Below are positions 22,437 to 34,609 of a stretch of DNA of 64,000 nucleotides, piece by piece. Source of the DNA: Pontederia crassipes. Its lineage: Eukaryota; Streptophyta; Magnoliopsida; Commelinales; Pontederiaceae. The stretch covers positions 37,589,171-37,653,170 of the forward strand of contig CM060194.1 in the NCBI GenBank assembly GCA_030549335.1, given 5' to 3'. Within the stretch, counting starts at the first letter, position 1. Each line of letters opens with the position of its first letter. The translations under genes were made by a program, and so were the position numbers. The notes below the pieces were generated by a model. It searched no databases. It saw nothing but the letters and a program-made list of their open reading frames with translations, and was not told the DNA's origin.

Positions 22437-23099
22437 TAGTGATGGCAATATTCTCTTCCTACTACGGGCCCCGAGGGGCCCCGCGGGGAATTCCTGATCG
22501 GGTCCCGAACTCGGAGAATTTTTTCCCGTGGGATCGGAGATGGGGGGAAAATTATCTCCGAACCCTCGTTCGGGGATCAGGACGGGGGAGTTGTCCCCGT
22601 CCCGCGGGGCCCCGAATTCTCACACCCCAAAGAAAAAGTAAGTGTACAACAATAGTCCCACATTTATAGTAGTAGAAAAGTAAGGGTGAATAGATAAGTA
22701 TAAATGAATGAGGAGACTAATGGGTCAATATTGAATGTTTATGAAGAAAGTCCACCTTGAATATTTTTCAAATTTATAATAATATTTTTTATCAAATTAT
22801 ATCTTAGTAAAAAAATTAATAAAAAATTTTGACTGAATAAAAAAATATGGTTCAACCCGATTTTTTTCTATTTTAATCAATTTTGTATCGGTTTAATTTA
22901 GTTTAATCTGATCCAAACTAGGATCGGGTCGTGAAATTCGGGGTCCCCGCGGGGATTCGGAGCCCCGCGGGGATCGAGGTGGGGGATAAAATTTCCCCCA
23001 GGCTAGGGATTTGGAGTGAGGTCGGGGGCGGGGGCAAGTCGTCGGGGTTGGGGTGGGGGTGGTGTTCCCCGCCCCGAACAGGGTCGGGTGCCATCCCTA
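22437..23099. mobile_element. hAT-type non-autonomous element, 663 bp
   Basis: Ends TAGTGATGGCA... and ...TGCCATCCCTA are terminal inverted repeats. The 8-bp direct repeat GTCATGTG flanks it at 22429-22436 and 23100-23107. The 5' LTR of the same chromovirus has a single GTCATGTG at 39889-39896 with matching flanks and no insert, so the empty site is preserved in the same window. The interior is extremely GC-rich near both ends (GGGGCCCCGCGGGG) and AT-rich in the middle, with no transposase. Confidence 0.93.
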
Positions 23100-23214
23100 G
23101 TCATGTGAAACTTCGCCATCATGAGTTGAGTTAGCCATCCATCCTAGCATATCAATTACCTGCACGGATTCAGGGTGTACGATTTCCCAATTAGGGTATA
23201 TAAAAATAATGTTA

Positions 23215-23905
23215 TGTTGGAATTTGACGGTTTCAAATTTCAAATACATTATTTTGTAAACATTGAAAATGTGTTCATACTAATTAGTTAAAATATATCA
23301 TTACATTAATGAAGTGTTATAATATTGAATGAAATGACATGTTCACATGTGTTATGATGTCATTGATGAGTTATCTCATTAATAAAAGGATATTCTTAGA
23401 TGAAGAGTTACATCCTTTCATCGTAAGATGTATCCTTTGAAATATGTTCATATATCAATAGGTATGTCATTTCATTATAAGGTGTCACATTATATGAAAA
23501 GTGAATTCTTTCGTGTCTTTTGGATGAAAAGATATTACATGCATCTCTTCGTGAAGCATTCTTTCAATCCTATAAATAGGCTTTCCCTTCATGCATTTTC
23601 AAGCAATTGAATGCAATCCAAAGTGATGAGAAGCAATGAAAAGCTTATTACCATGTGATGAGTATTATGTGTGCAACACATGAAAATGCGTTTAAATCAT
23701 TGCAAATTACTATAATAAAAGATTGAGTTCTCTAACAGTTAGTTGACGAACTCAGTGACTTTATTGTATCCTGAGAGTATTTTTGTTGCAAGCCCAATAG
23801 CAAACTTCGTGTGGAGACAAATAATTATCTAAAGATAGCGATTTGTCGTGTCTCGAAGTCTTGATCTTTATTTATTCTCTTTTCATCTACCCATTATTTC
23901 CAACA
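23215..23905 (+). repeat. 5' LTR of the 4.2-kb element
   Basis: TGTTGGAAT...TTTCCAACA, 691 bp, similar throughout to 26702-27371, with scattered substitutions and small indels. Confidence 0.92.
23571..23578 (+). promoter_or_regulatory. Putative LTR TATA box
   Basis: TATAAATA in CCTATAAATAGGC, conserved in the second LTR at 27053-27060. Confidence 0.6.
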
Positions 23906-24419
23906 ATTTTAGAGAATTATTTTGTTGAAATAACTGAAGAGATTGTTACTACCTGCAAAATGATGGATCAAGAGTACGTGAAAAATCATTCAATTTGGTT
24001 ATGTAAATTTCATCAATAAGAGATACACTTTCATGCTCATCTTGATTCTTAAAATGAGATTTGACATTCTTTCTTTTCTATTATTATGAACATTATCATG
24101 ATAAATGCTCTAGATTTTATTCCTATGTTCAAAATTGTGAATTTAATATTTTGTTTTCAACTTATTCGAGTTATGTGCCGAGAAAAGAAATGATATGTCA
24201 ATATATTTGTTTAGTATAAATCACATTGTGTATGTGATGATGATTTCTATTTGATTGTATTTTTTGAATTGCCTTCGGTTTTTTCAAAATTTGTTTACTT
24301 CAAATTCTTATGTGTCGAGTTAATTGATTGTATCAATTAACATGTACTTAACGGTACATATCTTTTGAGAGTAACTATACTTGATGGTATTACTGATAAA
24401 CACCCTACGGATATAGAAA

Positions 24420-24790
24420 AACAAAATGAAATTTTATCTAATGATATTAATGGAAAATATCATGTGGAATTAGAACATGATGATAACATGTTCAAGAAAA
24501 GTACACGACCCTATAATTGATGATGTTGTTCGTGAACATCTTGCGAAGATAATAAAGCAAATGCAATCTTGTCTAATGATGTTATTGATAAACATCACAA
24601 GAAAATAGAACATATGTCCTATATGTTCAACAATTGTCTAGAAAGTTAATGATGTTTATCAATAACAAGAACAATTAGAACATGCACTCTTACATATTCA
24701 TCAATTGTCGGAAAAGATAGTGATGTTACAGGTAAACATCACAAGAAATAGAACATGCGCTCAACATGTTCAACAAATTATCTAAAAAAG
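24420..24790. repeat. Degenerate ~100-bp repeats inside the 4.2-kb element
   Basis: Recurring blocks of TCTAATGATGTTATTGATAA, AAACATCACAAGAAA, TAGAACATG and ATGTTCAACAATTGTCT in the same order three to four times, with substitutions and small indels. Confidence 0.7.
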
Positions 24791-25321
24791 ATATTTGTCA
24801 CAGATAATATCTTGGTAGATGTTATAAAGAATGGAAGCATAAGATGTCATGCTTAGATGAACATCTGGACACAACGTTCACTACATAATGCTACTGACAA
24901 ATATCTTATATTCGTATGTGAAATGAATATAAATGGACCCATATGTGAGGGATGGAGGCAATGTGATATTGTCAGATCCATCTAAGCCTTAGAAACTTTT
25001 GAGAAAGATATGTTATTGGTAAACATTTAAATACGCACATCATATAAATGCATGCTTGCACGAATAATCAAAACAAGCCTATTCAAGATTAGGCATGTGG
25101 GTGTGAATGGATAAGAAAAGGACATTCAACTATAAGATGTTATGAGAAAAACATCCATAAGATCCTAAGAATTTGTGTGATCAAAAGCAACGATGAAATA
25201 TCTAAAATTTTACTACTATAATTTATTATTAGTTTTTCATTTTTAATCATGGTGTAATTAAATTATAATGGATGAAATATTTATGATATTTCAAAATTAT
25301 AATTGTATTATTTGATATGAA

Positions 25322-25525
25322 AATATATTTGCATTTTAAACTCTATTTGAGTTAGCAAATATAAAAAATTGTGCACATTATCTCATTGGATATTAAAATA
25401 TATTTGCATTATATACTCTATAAGAGTTAGCAAATATAAATGTTGCCAAAATTGTGGGTATCAAATTTTAAGATATATTTGCATTATATACTCTATGAGA
25501 GTAAGCAAATATAGATGTTGGCAAG
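25322..25525. repeat. Three ~75-bp tandem units
   Basis: ATATATTTGCATTATATACT and GAGTTAGCAAATATAAA recur at about 25324, 25399 and 25473. Each unit holds TATATTTGC and GCAAATATA facing each other, so it can fold into a short stem. Confidence 0.8.
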
Positions 25526-26701
25526 CATATGAATAACGCATTTGCTTTGCTGCAAATGTGAACATCCAAGGGAATTGGCTAATGAATTGTCAACAATTGA
25601 AGGATGAGAAAAGTCCAAGAAATCATGCATGTCCATATAAATGCTTAATATAGCATATTGCTAAGAATTTTGAGTTGGATCCTATTGTTCGAAGAGTTAG
25701 TAATGGGGACTAACCTTTCTCCGTAAACTAATCTTGAACTTGAAAGAATTTAACATGATGCTTGAAACGTGCATAGACAAAAAAAGATTTAGGATACAAT
25801 GTGAAGTAATTGTATCGGTGGAGTCATAGATGTGACTATCGAATATCCATAAATGAGTTTTTGATCATCTCGTTAAAATCATAAATGTATATATAGTTCT
25901 CTTTTTGAGTAAAGATAAACAAAGTCGTGATTATCTTAAAATGTGAGGGTGCACCACCTCAAAAGACGATAAAAAAACACACATGTCCAAATGTATGTAA
26001 AACTGCTATGTGCTAAAGTAGTGAAATCATGTGTTGTATTTCCTTGTTAAATTTGTGTAATATCAATAGTTAGAAAAAGGAAAATGTTTGAATATTTTGA
26101 ATAAAAATGTCATGACCACTACTAGTGACAACTATTTTCTATCCTCTAGTGATTTATATTAGCAAAAGTGTAGTGTATTGAGTACTTAAATGCCAATTTA
26201 AATATATGATTATTAGTATGGAAATCCTTCCATATTCTAGTAAAAATCTAATCTCAAGGTTCAAAGGGTAATAACAAGTTACTTAATAATCAGTGCACTA
26301 AGAAGAGAATTTAGTGCAAATATTAATTGAGAATGAGTTGAAAGCTCCTAATGGATGGATATGTATTATCCTAAATCGGTATGTGTTATCGATGTATTTC
26401 ACTTATATGAATATAGAAGTGGTGCCGCTTCAATCAAGAGGTTTACTCTTGTAAATATTTATGAAATCGGGATGAGCACATGGCCATAATAGTGCTAGTT
26501 ATTATAGTCTCTTATTCAAAATATTGAGCACAATTGTGTGTGTGACATTTTCGATAGAGATGTTAAGAGTAATGGTTCAAATCTAATAGATATAATTTAC
26601 TATGCACAATCTACACTAATGGAAGGTTCAAATCTAACGATACCTTTCACTATGCACGATTGCACAACTTAATATTTTAAATTTGCAATTTTGTGTGGGA
26701 T

Positions 26702-27371
26702 TGTTGGAATTTGAAAGCTTTAAATTTCAAGTATCTTACTTTGTGAACATTGAAAATGTGTTCATGCTAATTAGTTAAGTATGAAATGTATCATCTGTGT
26801 TATAATATTGAATGAAAAGACATGTTCACATGTATTATGGTGTCATTGATGACTTATCTCATTAATAAAAGGATGAAGAGTTACATTCTTTCATCATAAG
26901 ATGTATCCCTTGAAATATGTTCACATATCAAAAGGTATGACCTTTCGTTATAAGGTGTAACCTTATATGAAAAGGTGAATTCTTTTATTAATAGGTGTCT
27001 TTTGAACGAAAACATACTAGACGTGTCTCTTTGTGTAGCATCCATTCAAGCCTATAAATAGGCTTTTCCTTCATGCATTTTCAAGCAATCGAATGCAATC
27101 GAAAGTGATGAGAAGCAATGAAAAAGCTTATTACCAAGTGATGAGTACTATGTGTATAACACATGAAAATGTGTTCATATCATTACAAATTATCATAATA
27201 TTGCTAGTTGACGAACTCAGTGACTTCATTGTATCCTAAAAGTATTATTGTTGCAAGCCCAATAGCAAACTTTGTGTGAGGACAAATAAATTCTCTAAAG
27301 ATAGTGATTTGTCGTGTCTCGAAGTCTTGATCTTTATTTCTTCTCTTTTCATCTATCCATTATTTCCAACA
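26702..27371 (+). repeat. 3' LTR of the 4.2-kb element
   Basis: TGTTGGAAT...TTTCCAACA, 670 bp, followed directly by the TGTTA target duplication. Confidence 0.92.
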
Positions 27372-29118
27372 TGTTATGCATCTTATGCAGGATACTACAT
27401 GACATATATAAACAATTCATAAGCATGAAATAAACATGCATGAATGTCATGTCATAATCATATAATAACATATCAATATTTCATATCATATTATCAATGT
27501 ATATCAGTAGTATTAAACATGTAATCATGTAACAGTCAGTACAGTAGCCATACCAAGTGATGAGCACTTGTCCTTACCTTGCCTCAGTAATATCATCAGT
27601 TGCTTTATAACCCATTGGATCACACTTTCATATTCATTAGTCCTTTCAGCTCAATCAGTCAGTTTAGTATTTGATTTTATTAGTAATTGAAGAATCAAGT
27701 CGTTGCCCTCCAATAGGCTAACTAGGCTTTGGAGCTGAGACTTCATCACTCAAAGGTGAGTGAAAATATACATACCTTCGGTAAGATACAATTATTTTTC
27801 TAGGAAATGCTAACTCCAAGGTGTAGGGCATAATAATTTCCTGAGAAAAATTCTAACACAATGAAGCATTGCACAATATTTCCTATCATCAGTTTGAGGG
27901 ATGATAAGTAATAGTATTCTTCAATTGAGTTCATTATTTTCACAATCATCAAATAATTTACGTCTCTCAATCTTCATATTCTAACATAGTTAGTAGAAAC
28001 ATGCAAAACATGTATCTAGGTGATAATCAATTAAATATCAATTAATATTTCATAAATAGCATCACATATTAAATATACAAAACATCATGAGATATTATAC
28101 ATCCACAAATTATTTCAAAAGATAATGCATAATATTGACATGACAAAAGTTGACATAAATAATATAATAGGCCACTTTCCCTTTTTGACAATTTTGGTGT
28201 ATCATCAAAAAAAAATTATAACTTAATATACATACATTCTTTCTGATTAATTCTAATTTTCTAGCAAACTACTTTAATAGTAATCACATATAAAATCTAT
28301 GAATCTTATCTTTTTGTCGTTTAATCCCAAAAATTCATACAAATGTCGAATCTATTTTTTGCAATGTATTTTGACAACAGATACTAAATTATTAATAAAT
28401 TATTTATACATATTATTTTAGTTGATCTGCAAATAAATTTCAAACACTATTTTAGTATTTCCAATTTATGACACATTTTACAATTTTGTCTCATTGTTAC
28501 GCGAGACAACATGATAGCGGTTCGCTTTTCTGATCATAACTATTTTTATACATCCTAAAATCGAATGAAACCCATTTTTAATGAAATACATATCTCGAGG
28601 GCTTTCCATTCACATATTATTTGTAATTTTTTTATAAGTAAAACCTATCCGAATAATTATTGCAAAGGCAGTCATGAATTTAGACATATTAAAATGTAAC
28701 CCTTAATCATGTAACATACAAACCTAATCATTCTATCTGTACAATTCTAGTAATGAAAACCAAATCAGATTTAAAGAGGCACATGAAATCTCTCAATCAC
28801 AATTCCTACTAAGAAGTAGGATGTTCTTGAATCTCGCAATCTAATCATGCAAACATTGAGAGGGAAGAAACATGTTCGGATCCCTTTTACATGCCTTTCA
28901 ATCCTTGTTTGATCTCCTCATTTTTCTTCTTCTTCTTTTTCGATTTTTTCATTGCTCCTCAAATCTCTTTCCCTCAAGCCCTAATCGCTAGGAGATTACA
29001 TAAAGAAAAGAAATTAACAAAGAAGCTTGGAGATTTTAAATAGGGGGATATTAGGATTTTGGGCCCAATATAACCATCAAGCCCAATTTACTCTTTTTAA
29101 AAACTCTGGGGTATTATA

Positions 29119-29132
29119 TCTTCTCCCTCCTT
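29119..29132 (-). promoter_or_regulatory. Polypurine tract of the chromovirus
   Basis: On the minus strand GGAGGGAGAAGA directly precedes the 3' LTR start. It serves as primer for plus-strand DNA synthesis in this element type. Confidence 0.75.
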
Positions 29133-29155
29133 AAATGACAATTCGTCCTTGAAGT

Positions 29156-30476
29156 TTAAACATACAAAGAACACTTTTGAAAACTTTCTTTTACTTCTTT
29201 TAGTTTCGATGTCGCTTCGGTTCCATTGCAGTGCCTCCATGCAATCTTCACCACTTTATTTCTCAGTCGACGCTCACCATACTCTAATATCTCTTTAGGA
29301 TACTTCTCATAAGTGAGGTTTTCTTGAATGGTTGGCTTTTCAATCGCCATCACATGGGAGCTATTATATGTGTACTTGCGAAGCATTAACACATATGAAT
29401 GCTGGCATATGAAGGAGGCAATGTTAACTTGTATACTCCTTCTCTCACCTTCTCTTAGACATCGGGTCCCTATAGATATAATAAAAATGATAATTCTATG
29501 TAACCAGATAATCTCATATACATACACTTGTACCATACTTGCGATTGATTGCCTCACATTATGTGGTTATAAGTGAGCATAATTAATCAATCTATCCACG
29601 ACGATCCAAATAGTATTATGTTCTTTATGTGTCCTCGGGAGACCTACAATGCAGTCCTCTCCTCCCACTTCCACTGAGGTATGGGCAGTGGATTCAGTAG
29701 TCCTGATGGCTTCTAGTGCTCAATCTTGACCCGTTAGTAGACTCAGCACATGGAAATAAATTCTTTCACCTCTTTTCTCATGTCTCTCCACCAAAATATT
29801 CTTTGCAGTTCTTTGAACATTTTAGTGTTCCTAGGTGAACGAAAAATTCTGACTTATGGCACTTAATCAGAATTTCTTCCTTAAGTGTCTTATCTTCAGG
29901 TACCCATAGCCTCTCTTGGACCTGATAGTCCCATCTTCATTACGCTTGTAGTCTGGATGTCCCTTCTGACACAAGGCTTTCATGTCCTTATAATCTGAGT
30001 CCTCCTTCTATGCCTCAGTAATCTTTGTCACCAATTCAAGCTGAATGACACAGTGTATCATCGGCTTTCCCTATGTACTTCTTTCAATTAGACTCCATTT
30101 GTATACCCTCAGATATATCATTGACCCTTCATACTTTCTACTTAGAGCATCTATCACTGAGTTGGCCTTTCCTGGGTGATAGAGAATAATAAACTCATAA
30201 TCCTTCAGAAACTTCAGTCATCATCTTTGTCTCATATTGAATTCCTTTTGAGAGAACACATATTTGAAACTCTTGTGGTCAGTGTATATTTCAATTTTCT
30301 CTCCGTACAAATAGTGGTATCATATCTTCAAGGTAAACACTATAGTTGCCAGTTTTAAATCATGAGTGGGATAGTTCCTCTATGAGTTTTAAGTTTCCTT
30401 GAGTCATATGAATGAATCTTCTGTAGTAACTGGCCAGTCCCAGAAAATTCCTAATATGAGTCATTTTCTTTGGCCG
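29156..30476 (-). pseudogene. Chromovirus pol 3' part: RT end, RNase H, integrase, chromodomain
   Basis: Minus-strand order. At 30476-30400, RNFLGLASYYRRFI ends the RT connection. From 30360, [57 protein letters not shown] form RNase H, ending DALSRK near 30130. At 29860-29640, NTKMFKELQRIFWWRDMRK, EFISMC and the segment PLPIPQWKWEER belong to the integrase zinc-binding region. NTIWIVVDRLI at 29620-29581 starts its catalytic core, but only about 250 bases separate it from the chromodomain, so most of the core is deleted. At 29320-29156, RLRNKVVKIAWRHCNGTEAT is a C-terminal chromodomain-like tail. Several stops and shifts. RT upstream of 30476 is missing. Confidence 0.88.
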
Positions 30477-31433
30477 AAAAAGATAAATTAACTCAACTAA
30501 TAACAGAGTTCGAACAGTTTTTTTTCTTGAAAAGGATATAAAATCTCTATTACAGAAATAATAACTATGAAAAAATTAAGTAAAAGAGCATCCAAGTAAA
30601 TATAGAAAAAGAATTCTCACCTTCAGGATCTCTGGACGTTGCACAACACAATTGACGAGCTACTACGCAGTCTTCTCCTTTAGATGATCTTCACGTTTCG
30701 AACTTCGTCCTTCGCAATATGGCATAGCTCTCAAGTCTCAAGCAAGACCAAGCACATATTATTCTGTCTCTTAAGGCCTTTATTTATAGCCTCCAGGGGA
30801 CCCAAGTGTTTTCGTAAAGTTTCAGTTTGATTCGAAGTATTTTCATGTTAAAATAAGTAAATTCGGAATAGACTTTGAGAGGTCTTTAAAACCATCCAAA
30901 ACTCCTTCAAATCTGAGTAAATATGTTTTCTAATCATCCTGGAGGTTTAGGATAAAATTTGAGTTCGATCTGCACTTCAAATTTTCAAAAAAAGTCGAAG
31001 AAATTTCAAAAATAACCTTCGTAATGGCCCATAACACTAATTTCACGATCCTAACAGTGTCCAAATCGGAGTAGAAGTGCAGTTTTAATTCACCATAACT
31101 TGAATTTCACAACCCGTAACTCGGGCAAGCTTTTTAGGAGAACTGAGTATTTAACGGCCGCTATAGACCTGTTATATTCATTTTAGCTTTTGACAACCTT
31201 CACTAATTTTTACTTTTTGGTTTTGTTTTAACTCCAATTTGACTGTTGTTTCTTTCTATGACTTCCTGATTCAATTTTCTTGTTTTTTTTATAATAAAAT
31301 ATATAATTTGGATAGATTTCTATAGTTATAAAATTAAAGTAAATAAAATTAGAAAATTATGCATATTATATGAAAAAGAATCGAAATGTGATTAAGTGCA
31401 TGGCAAATTATATGTTGCATTTTGCATGCATCA
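30477..31433 (-). mobile_element. 3' LTR (truncated) of the Athila/Tat-like element
   Basis: Matches 37965-38958 of the 5' LTR from GATAAATTAACTCAACTAAT to TGCATGCATCA. The last 690 or so bases are missing. The minus-strand TATAAATA is at 30781-30788. Confidence 0.87.
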
Positions 31434-31446
31434 CTCTCCCAAGCTT
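31434..31446 (-). promoter_or_regulatory. Polypurine tract of the Athila/Tat-like element
   Basis: Minus strand AAGCTTGGGAGAG directly before the LTR start TGATGCATGC. Confidence 0.7.
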
Positions 31447-31956
31447 AGATACTTGATTGTCCTTAAGCAAAGTACAAAGCAAAGCTCCAACCAAAATGGT
31501 TAATCATCGCTTCCAACCTGTTACTCAACTAGTCTTCTTAGCACTAAATTTTATACATCAATCGCATGTGTCTCACCGCTTCCATAATAACCCGACTTTG
31601 TGAAATTTTTGAATGAAATACATTTTTAAACTCCTCCAGATTTAGCTTTGAATAATAAGAAAATATTTTTTTAAAAACAATATCAATGTTGAATACACAA
31701 GTGTAACATGAGCTTTTATTCATTTATTACTTTTATATTTCTTCACTTAGAAACTTTTCATCATCATTTTTCACTTCTTTTTCTTTTCACTTTTTTTATT
31801 CGGAACTCATGTGCTTCCCCATATTGCGCAAGGTGTATCGGGCTTTCGACCGATGAATTCCAGAGTAATTGCCCTTAGATCGTCAGACAAGAATCCCCTA
31901 CGGATTTAATTACCTGAACACATCAATGTTCTGGATAACACCTTTTTGTACCTCCT

Positions 31957-33685
31957 TGATGCATAAAATATAGCAAAAGAAATCTGCTAGCAAGTACACT
32001 AGTCGCTCAAGTAATATAGTAATAGGAGTAAAGAGTGTCGAACCCACGAAGAATATTATTAATTTAATATCTGATCTTATAAATTAATAAGAGCGAAAAA
32101 ACCATAAGTTTTGAAGATAAGTTTTCTAATTATAAAATAGATATGAAAAATATGATAATAATAATATAATATAGTGGTACTGAAGTTAAGCCTTAGGATG
32201 AAAATAAATCAAGATAAATATTCGAACCATAAAAGATAAATTTAATCTTTAAAGATGAATTAAAGTCATCCTAAAATAGTAATCTAACATGACTAACTTG
32301 TGGTCTCCACAACTGACATCCCCTCAACCTATGAATGCAGAACTATCTTAATTTAATAAGAATTGAAGTCTTTACAATTGTCATCCCATCAAATCATATT
32401 AAAATTAAGATGCATTAAACTGGATTCCCTAGACTATTAATCACTCCACAAATTAGTATAGATTAATAGACTACACAAACTTGATTCTCCACACATTAGT
32501 TATCAAATTTATGTTAATTATTAATTTCAAATAAAATCAACTAAAATTAGTGTCATGAATTATAAAATTAAACACTCCAAAAATTGGTATAGCGTAATTC
32601 AAAATTTCAATTAACTAATATAAAAGCATTAAGCACAATTACTAATTGATCAGAAAAGATTAAAACAAATAAAATATGATTCAGATAATTTTCCTAATAA
32701 TCTCCTAAAATAAAAAATCTAAAAACATTGATTCATCCTAGAAATTCAGGAGAGATAATAAAATACAAATGATGAAAATCGGAAGAAATCTAGGCAAACA
32801 GTTGGCAGTCTCGCAGATTCAATCGTAGCACCTCTCCTCTCTCCTCTTGGTCGTAGCCTGCAGATCTCACGACTCTAATATGAAAGAAACCTAGACTTCA
32901 AGACACAAATTGGGACGATGGCTTCCTCCTCTATTTATAAGTGCATATGGGTCTTCATGATGATCATGGTCGATAATATCATATGGCCGAGTTTAACTTT
33001 GTGAGATAAATTTTACAACTTTTAAATCTCGGCCAACAATGCTGATAAAACTTTGGTTGATGATAAAATCTTATCTGTTCGACGCCTGATGATAAAACTT
33101 ATCGGCTGATAACACTCAAGAAGTGGTTAAGGATAATTGCTTCTCATCGATTTTGTGCCCCTAAAACTCCTCTTGTATTTGACTCACGGCCACTAAATCC
33201 ATAAAAGATAAAGTGTCAGATGGTGTTTTATTCCCAATGATCTCGGACGTCAATACTTAATAAGGGTCGTCAACACTTGCCCAATGATGCCCAAGTATCT
33301 CTCCTTAATGATTTGATGATTGGATGCTAATAGCATCTGTTGAATGATGCTGAAGAATTATCAACCATTAAAGATAAATCCTTGGCATAGATCACGGTCG
33401 ATAGTTTCTGTGCCCACTAAAATTTTTGTAATTTAGATTGGATAATAACTTGACGCCCAATTATATCTTTTATGCATGATTATTTTTCCGTCATCTCGAC
33501 TTGTCCTGCAAAATAACTATCAAAATTTAATTAACCTGCCCACAATTAACATATTCAGAGGATTAATAATTAGAATCGTCTAGAATTACAACTAAAAATG
33601 ACCTAAAATGATGAATGTCATGATCAAATTATAGAAATATTAATTAAAATAATAGACTAAAATATGTTATATTTTGCATGCATCA
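31957..33685 (-). mobile_element. Solo LTR (1729 bp), Athila/Tat type
   Basis: Starts TGATGCATAAAATATAGC and ends TTTTGCATGCATCA, flanked by the 5-bp repeat CTCCT at 31952-31956 and 33686-33690. Near the left end, TCTGCTAGCAAGTACACTAG parallels TTTGCTAGCAAGTGCACTAG in the host element's 5' LTR (37306), so it belongs to a related family. Minus-strand TTATAAATAG at 32931-32940 is a probable TATA box. No second LTR or interior, so it is a recombination product. It inserted in the non-coding 3' part of its relative. Confidence 0.9.
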
Positions 33686-34054
33686 CTCCTCATACTTTTT
33701 CGGACTCCACTAGCCCTCTTGACAATTTTACATGAATTTATTTATTAGTAAGCTCAGCTACATTTGAATGTTCAACAAGGATACAATCATTATCAAGGTA
33801 ATATACATAATATAAAAACAAGAGCATGAACAGGACTTCGTCAAACATTGATAGTTTCACTAAGCAACTTTCATCAAACCAATTACCCATCAGGAAGACG
33901 ATAAATGATAAAATAAAAATACTTCAATTTTTGTTAATTAACAGGATGTCCTTGAATATTGCTTGAAAAATAAGTAAATACTAAGACATAAGAAAATAAT
34001 ATGCAATTTTCAATTATGAATAACATTTTTTAAAATATGAAATGCAAGAAAATA

Positions 34055-34246
34055 CAACAACAACAACAATAACAAAGCCTTATCCCACTAGGTGGGGTCG
34101 GCTACATGGATCATACGATGTCATTCCGCTCTATTAGTAACCAAACATTTCGGTATATTATTCACCAATAGATCTTGCTCTATTAGTTCGCCAAATGTCC
34201 GCCTTGTCCTCCCTCTCCCTCTTTTAATCGGACTCCAGATTATTTG
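34055..34246 (-). mobile_element. Au-like SINE, 192 bp
   Basis: Left part ACAACAACAACAATAACAAA followed by CCTTATCCCACTAGGTGGGG and TCGGCTACATGGATC is the reverse complement of the widespread plant Au SINE 3' half. A 20-bp direct repeat beginning ATATGAAATGCAAG flanks it at 34035-34054 and 34247-34266, the mark of LINE-assisted retroposition. The 5' half does not show clear pol III A and B boxes, so it may be a divergent or chimeric subfamily. Confidence 0.9.
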
Positions 34247-34609
34247 ATATGAAATGCAAGAAAATATGAAGAGAATGTATGCTTGCAATGCAATATAGAA
34301 AGATATTCATGATGCATGAAATTGCAAACTCTCCTAAGCTTGAACTCAACAATGTTCCTAGTGTTGAAAATCAAACTCGTAGGAATATAAATTTGATAAT
34401 GAAAAAATATAGATGTAGAAAAGGAAATAAAACAACCTGATATATGCGAAAGTTGTAGGAAGAAGTCACGAATAATCCATGCTATCCTTGGCCGATAGAA
34501 ATTTTGAGCATCTGTGCTTGCTGCTTCTTTCATCAATTCCGAGGGAGTAAAATTTCTCTCACTTTCTTCCCTTCTTTTCCTCTTCTTTATTCCCTTTTTA
34601 TTGTTTTTT

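Larger units (their letters stand above)
23215..27371 (+). mobile_element. LTR retrotransposon, non-autonomous, 4.2 kb
   Basis: Two LTRs, 23215-23905 (691 bp) and 26702-27371 (670 bp), both beginning TGTTGGAAT and ending ATTTCCAACA, flanked by the 5-bp repeat TGTTA at 23210-23214 and 27372-27376. Both LTRs carry TATAAATA on the plus strand (23571 and 27053), giving orientation. The 2.8-kb interior has no gag or pol I can recognise, only degenerate repeats, so it must have relied on other elements' enzymes. The first bases after LTR 1 are not a standard tRNA-Met primer site. GTGTGGGA before LTR 2 is a weak polypurine tract. Copia or gypsy membership is undecided. Confidence 0.92.
22205..29118 (-). 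mobile_element. Chromovirus 3' LTR, interrupted twice
   Basis: LTR sequence lies in three pieces: 22205-22436, 23100-23214 and 27372-29118, about 2.1 kb in all. They match the 5' LTR (39616-41838) in order. On the minus strand it starts TATAATACCCC (normally TG...) right after the polypurine tract. Its far end, TCCTGAAATTTCC at 22207, corresponds to ACTCCAAAATTTC of the 5' copy, with the terminal TGTAACA eroded. Confidence 0.88.

Noticed and set aside
22437-23099. Plus-strand ORFs in the GC-rich ends as genes (22439-22669, 22931-23134)
   Set aside because: They lie wholly inside the hAT-type element, at its ends, and read Gly/Pro/Arg-rich sequence dictated by GGGGCCCC words.
29328-29576. 82-codon plus-strand ORF
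   Set aside because: Antisense shadow of the chromovirus integrase/chromodomain region on the minus strand.
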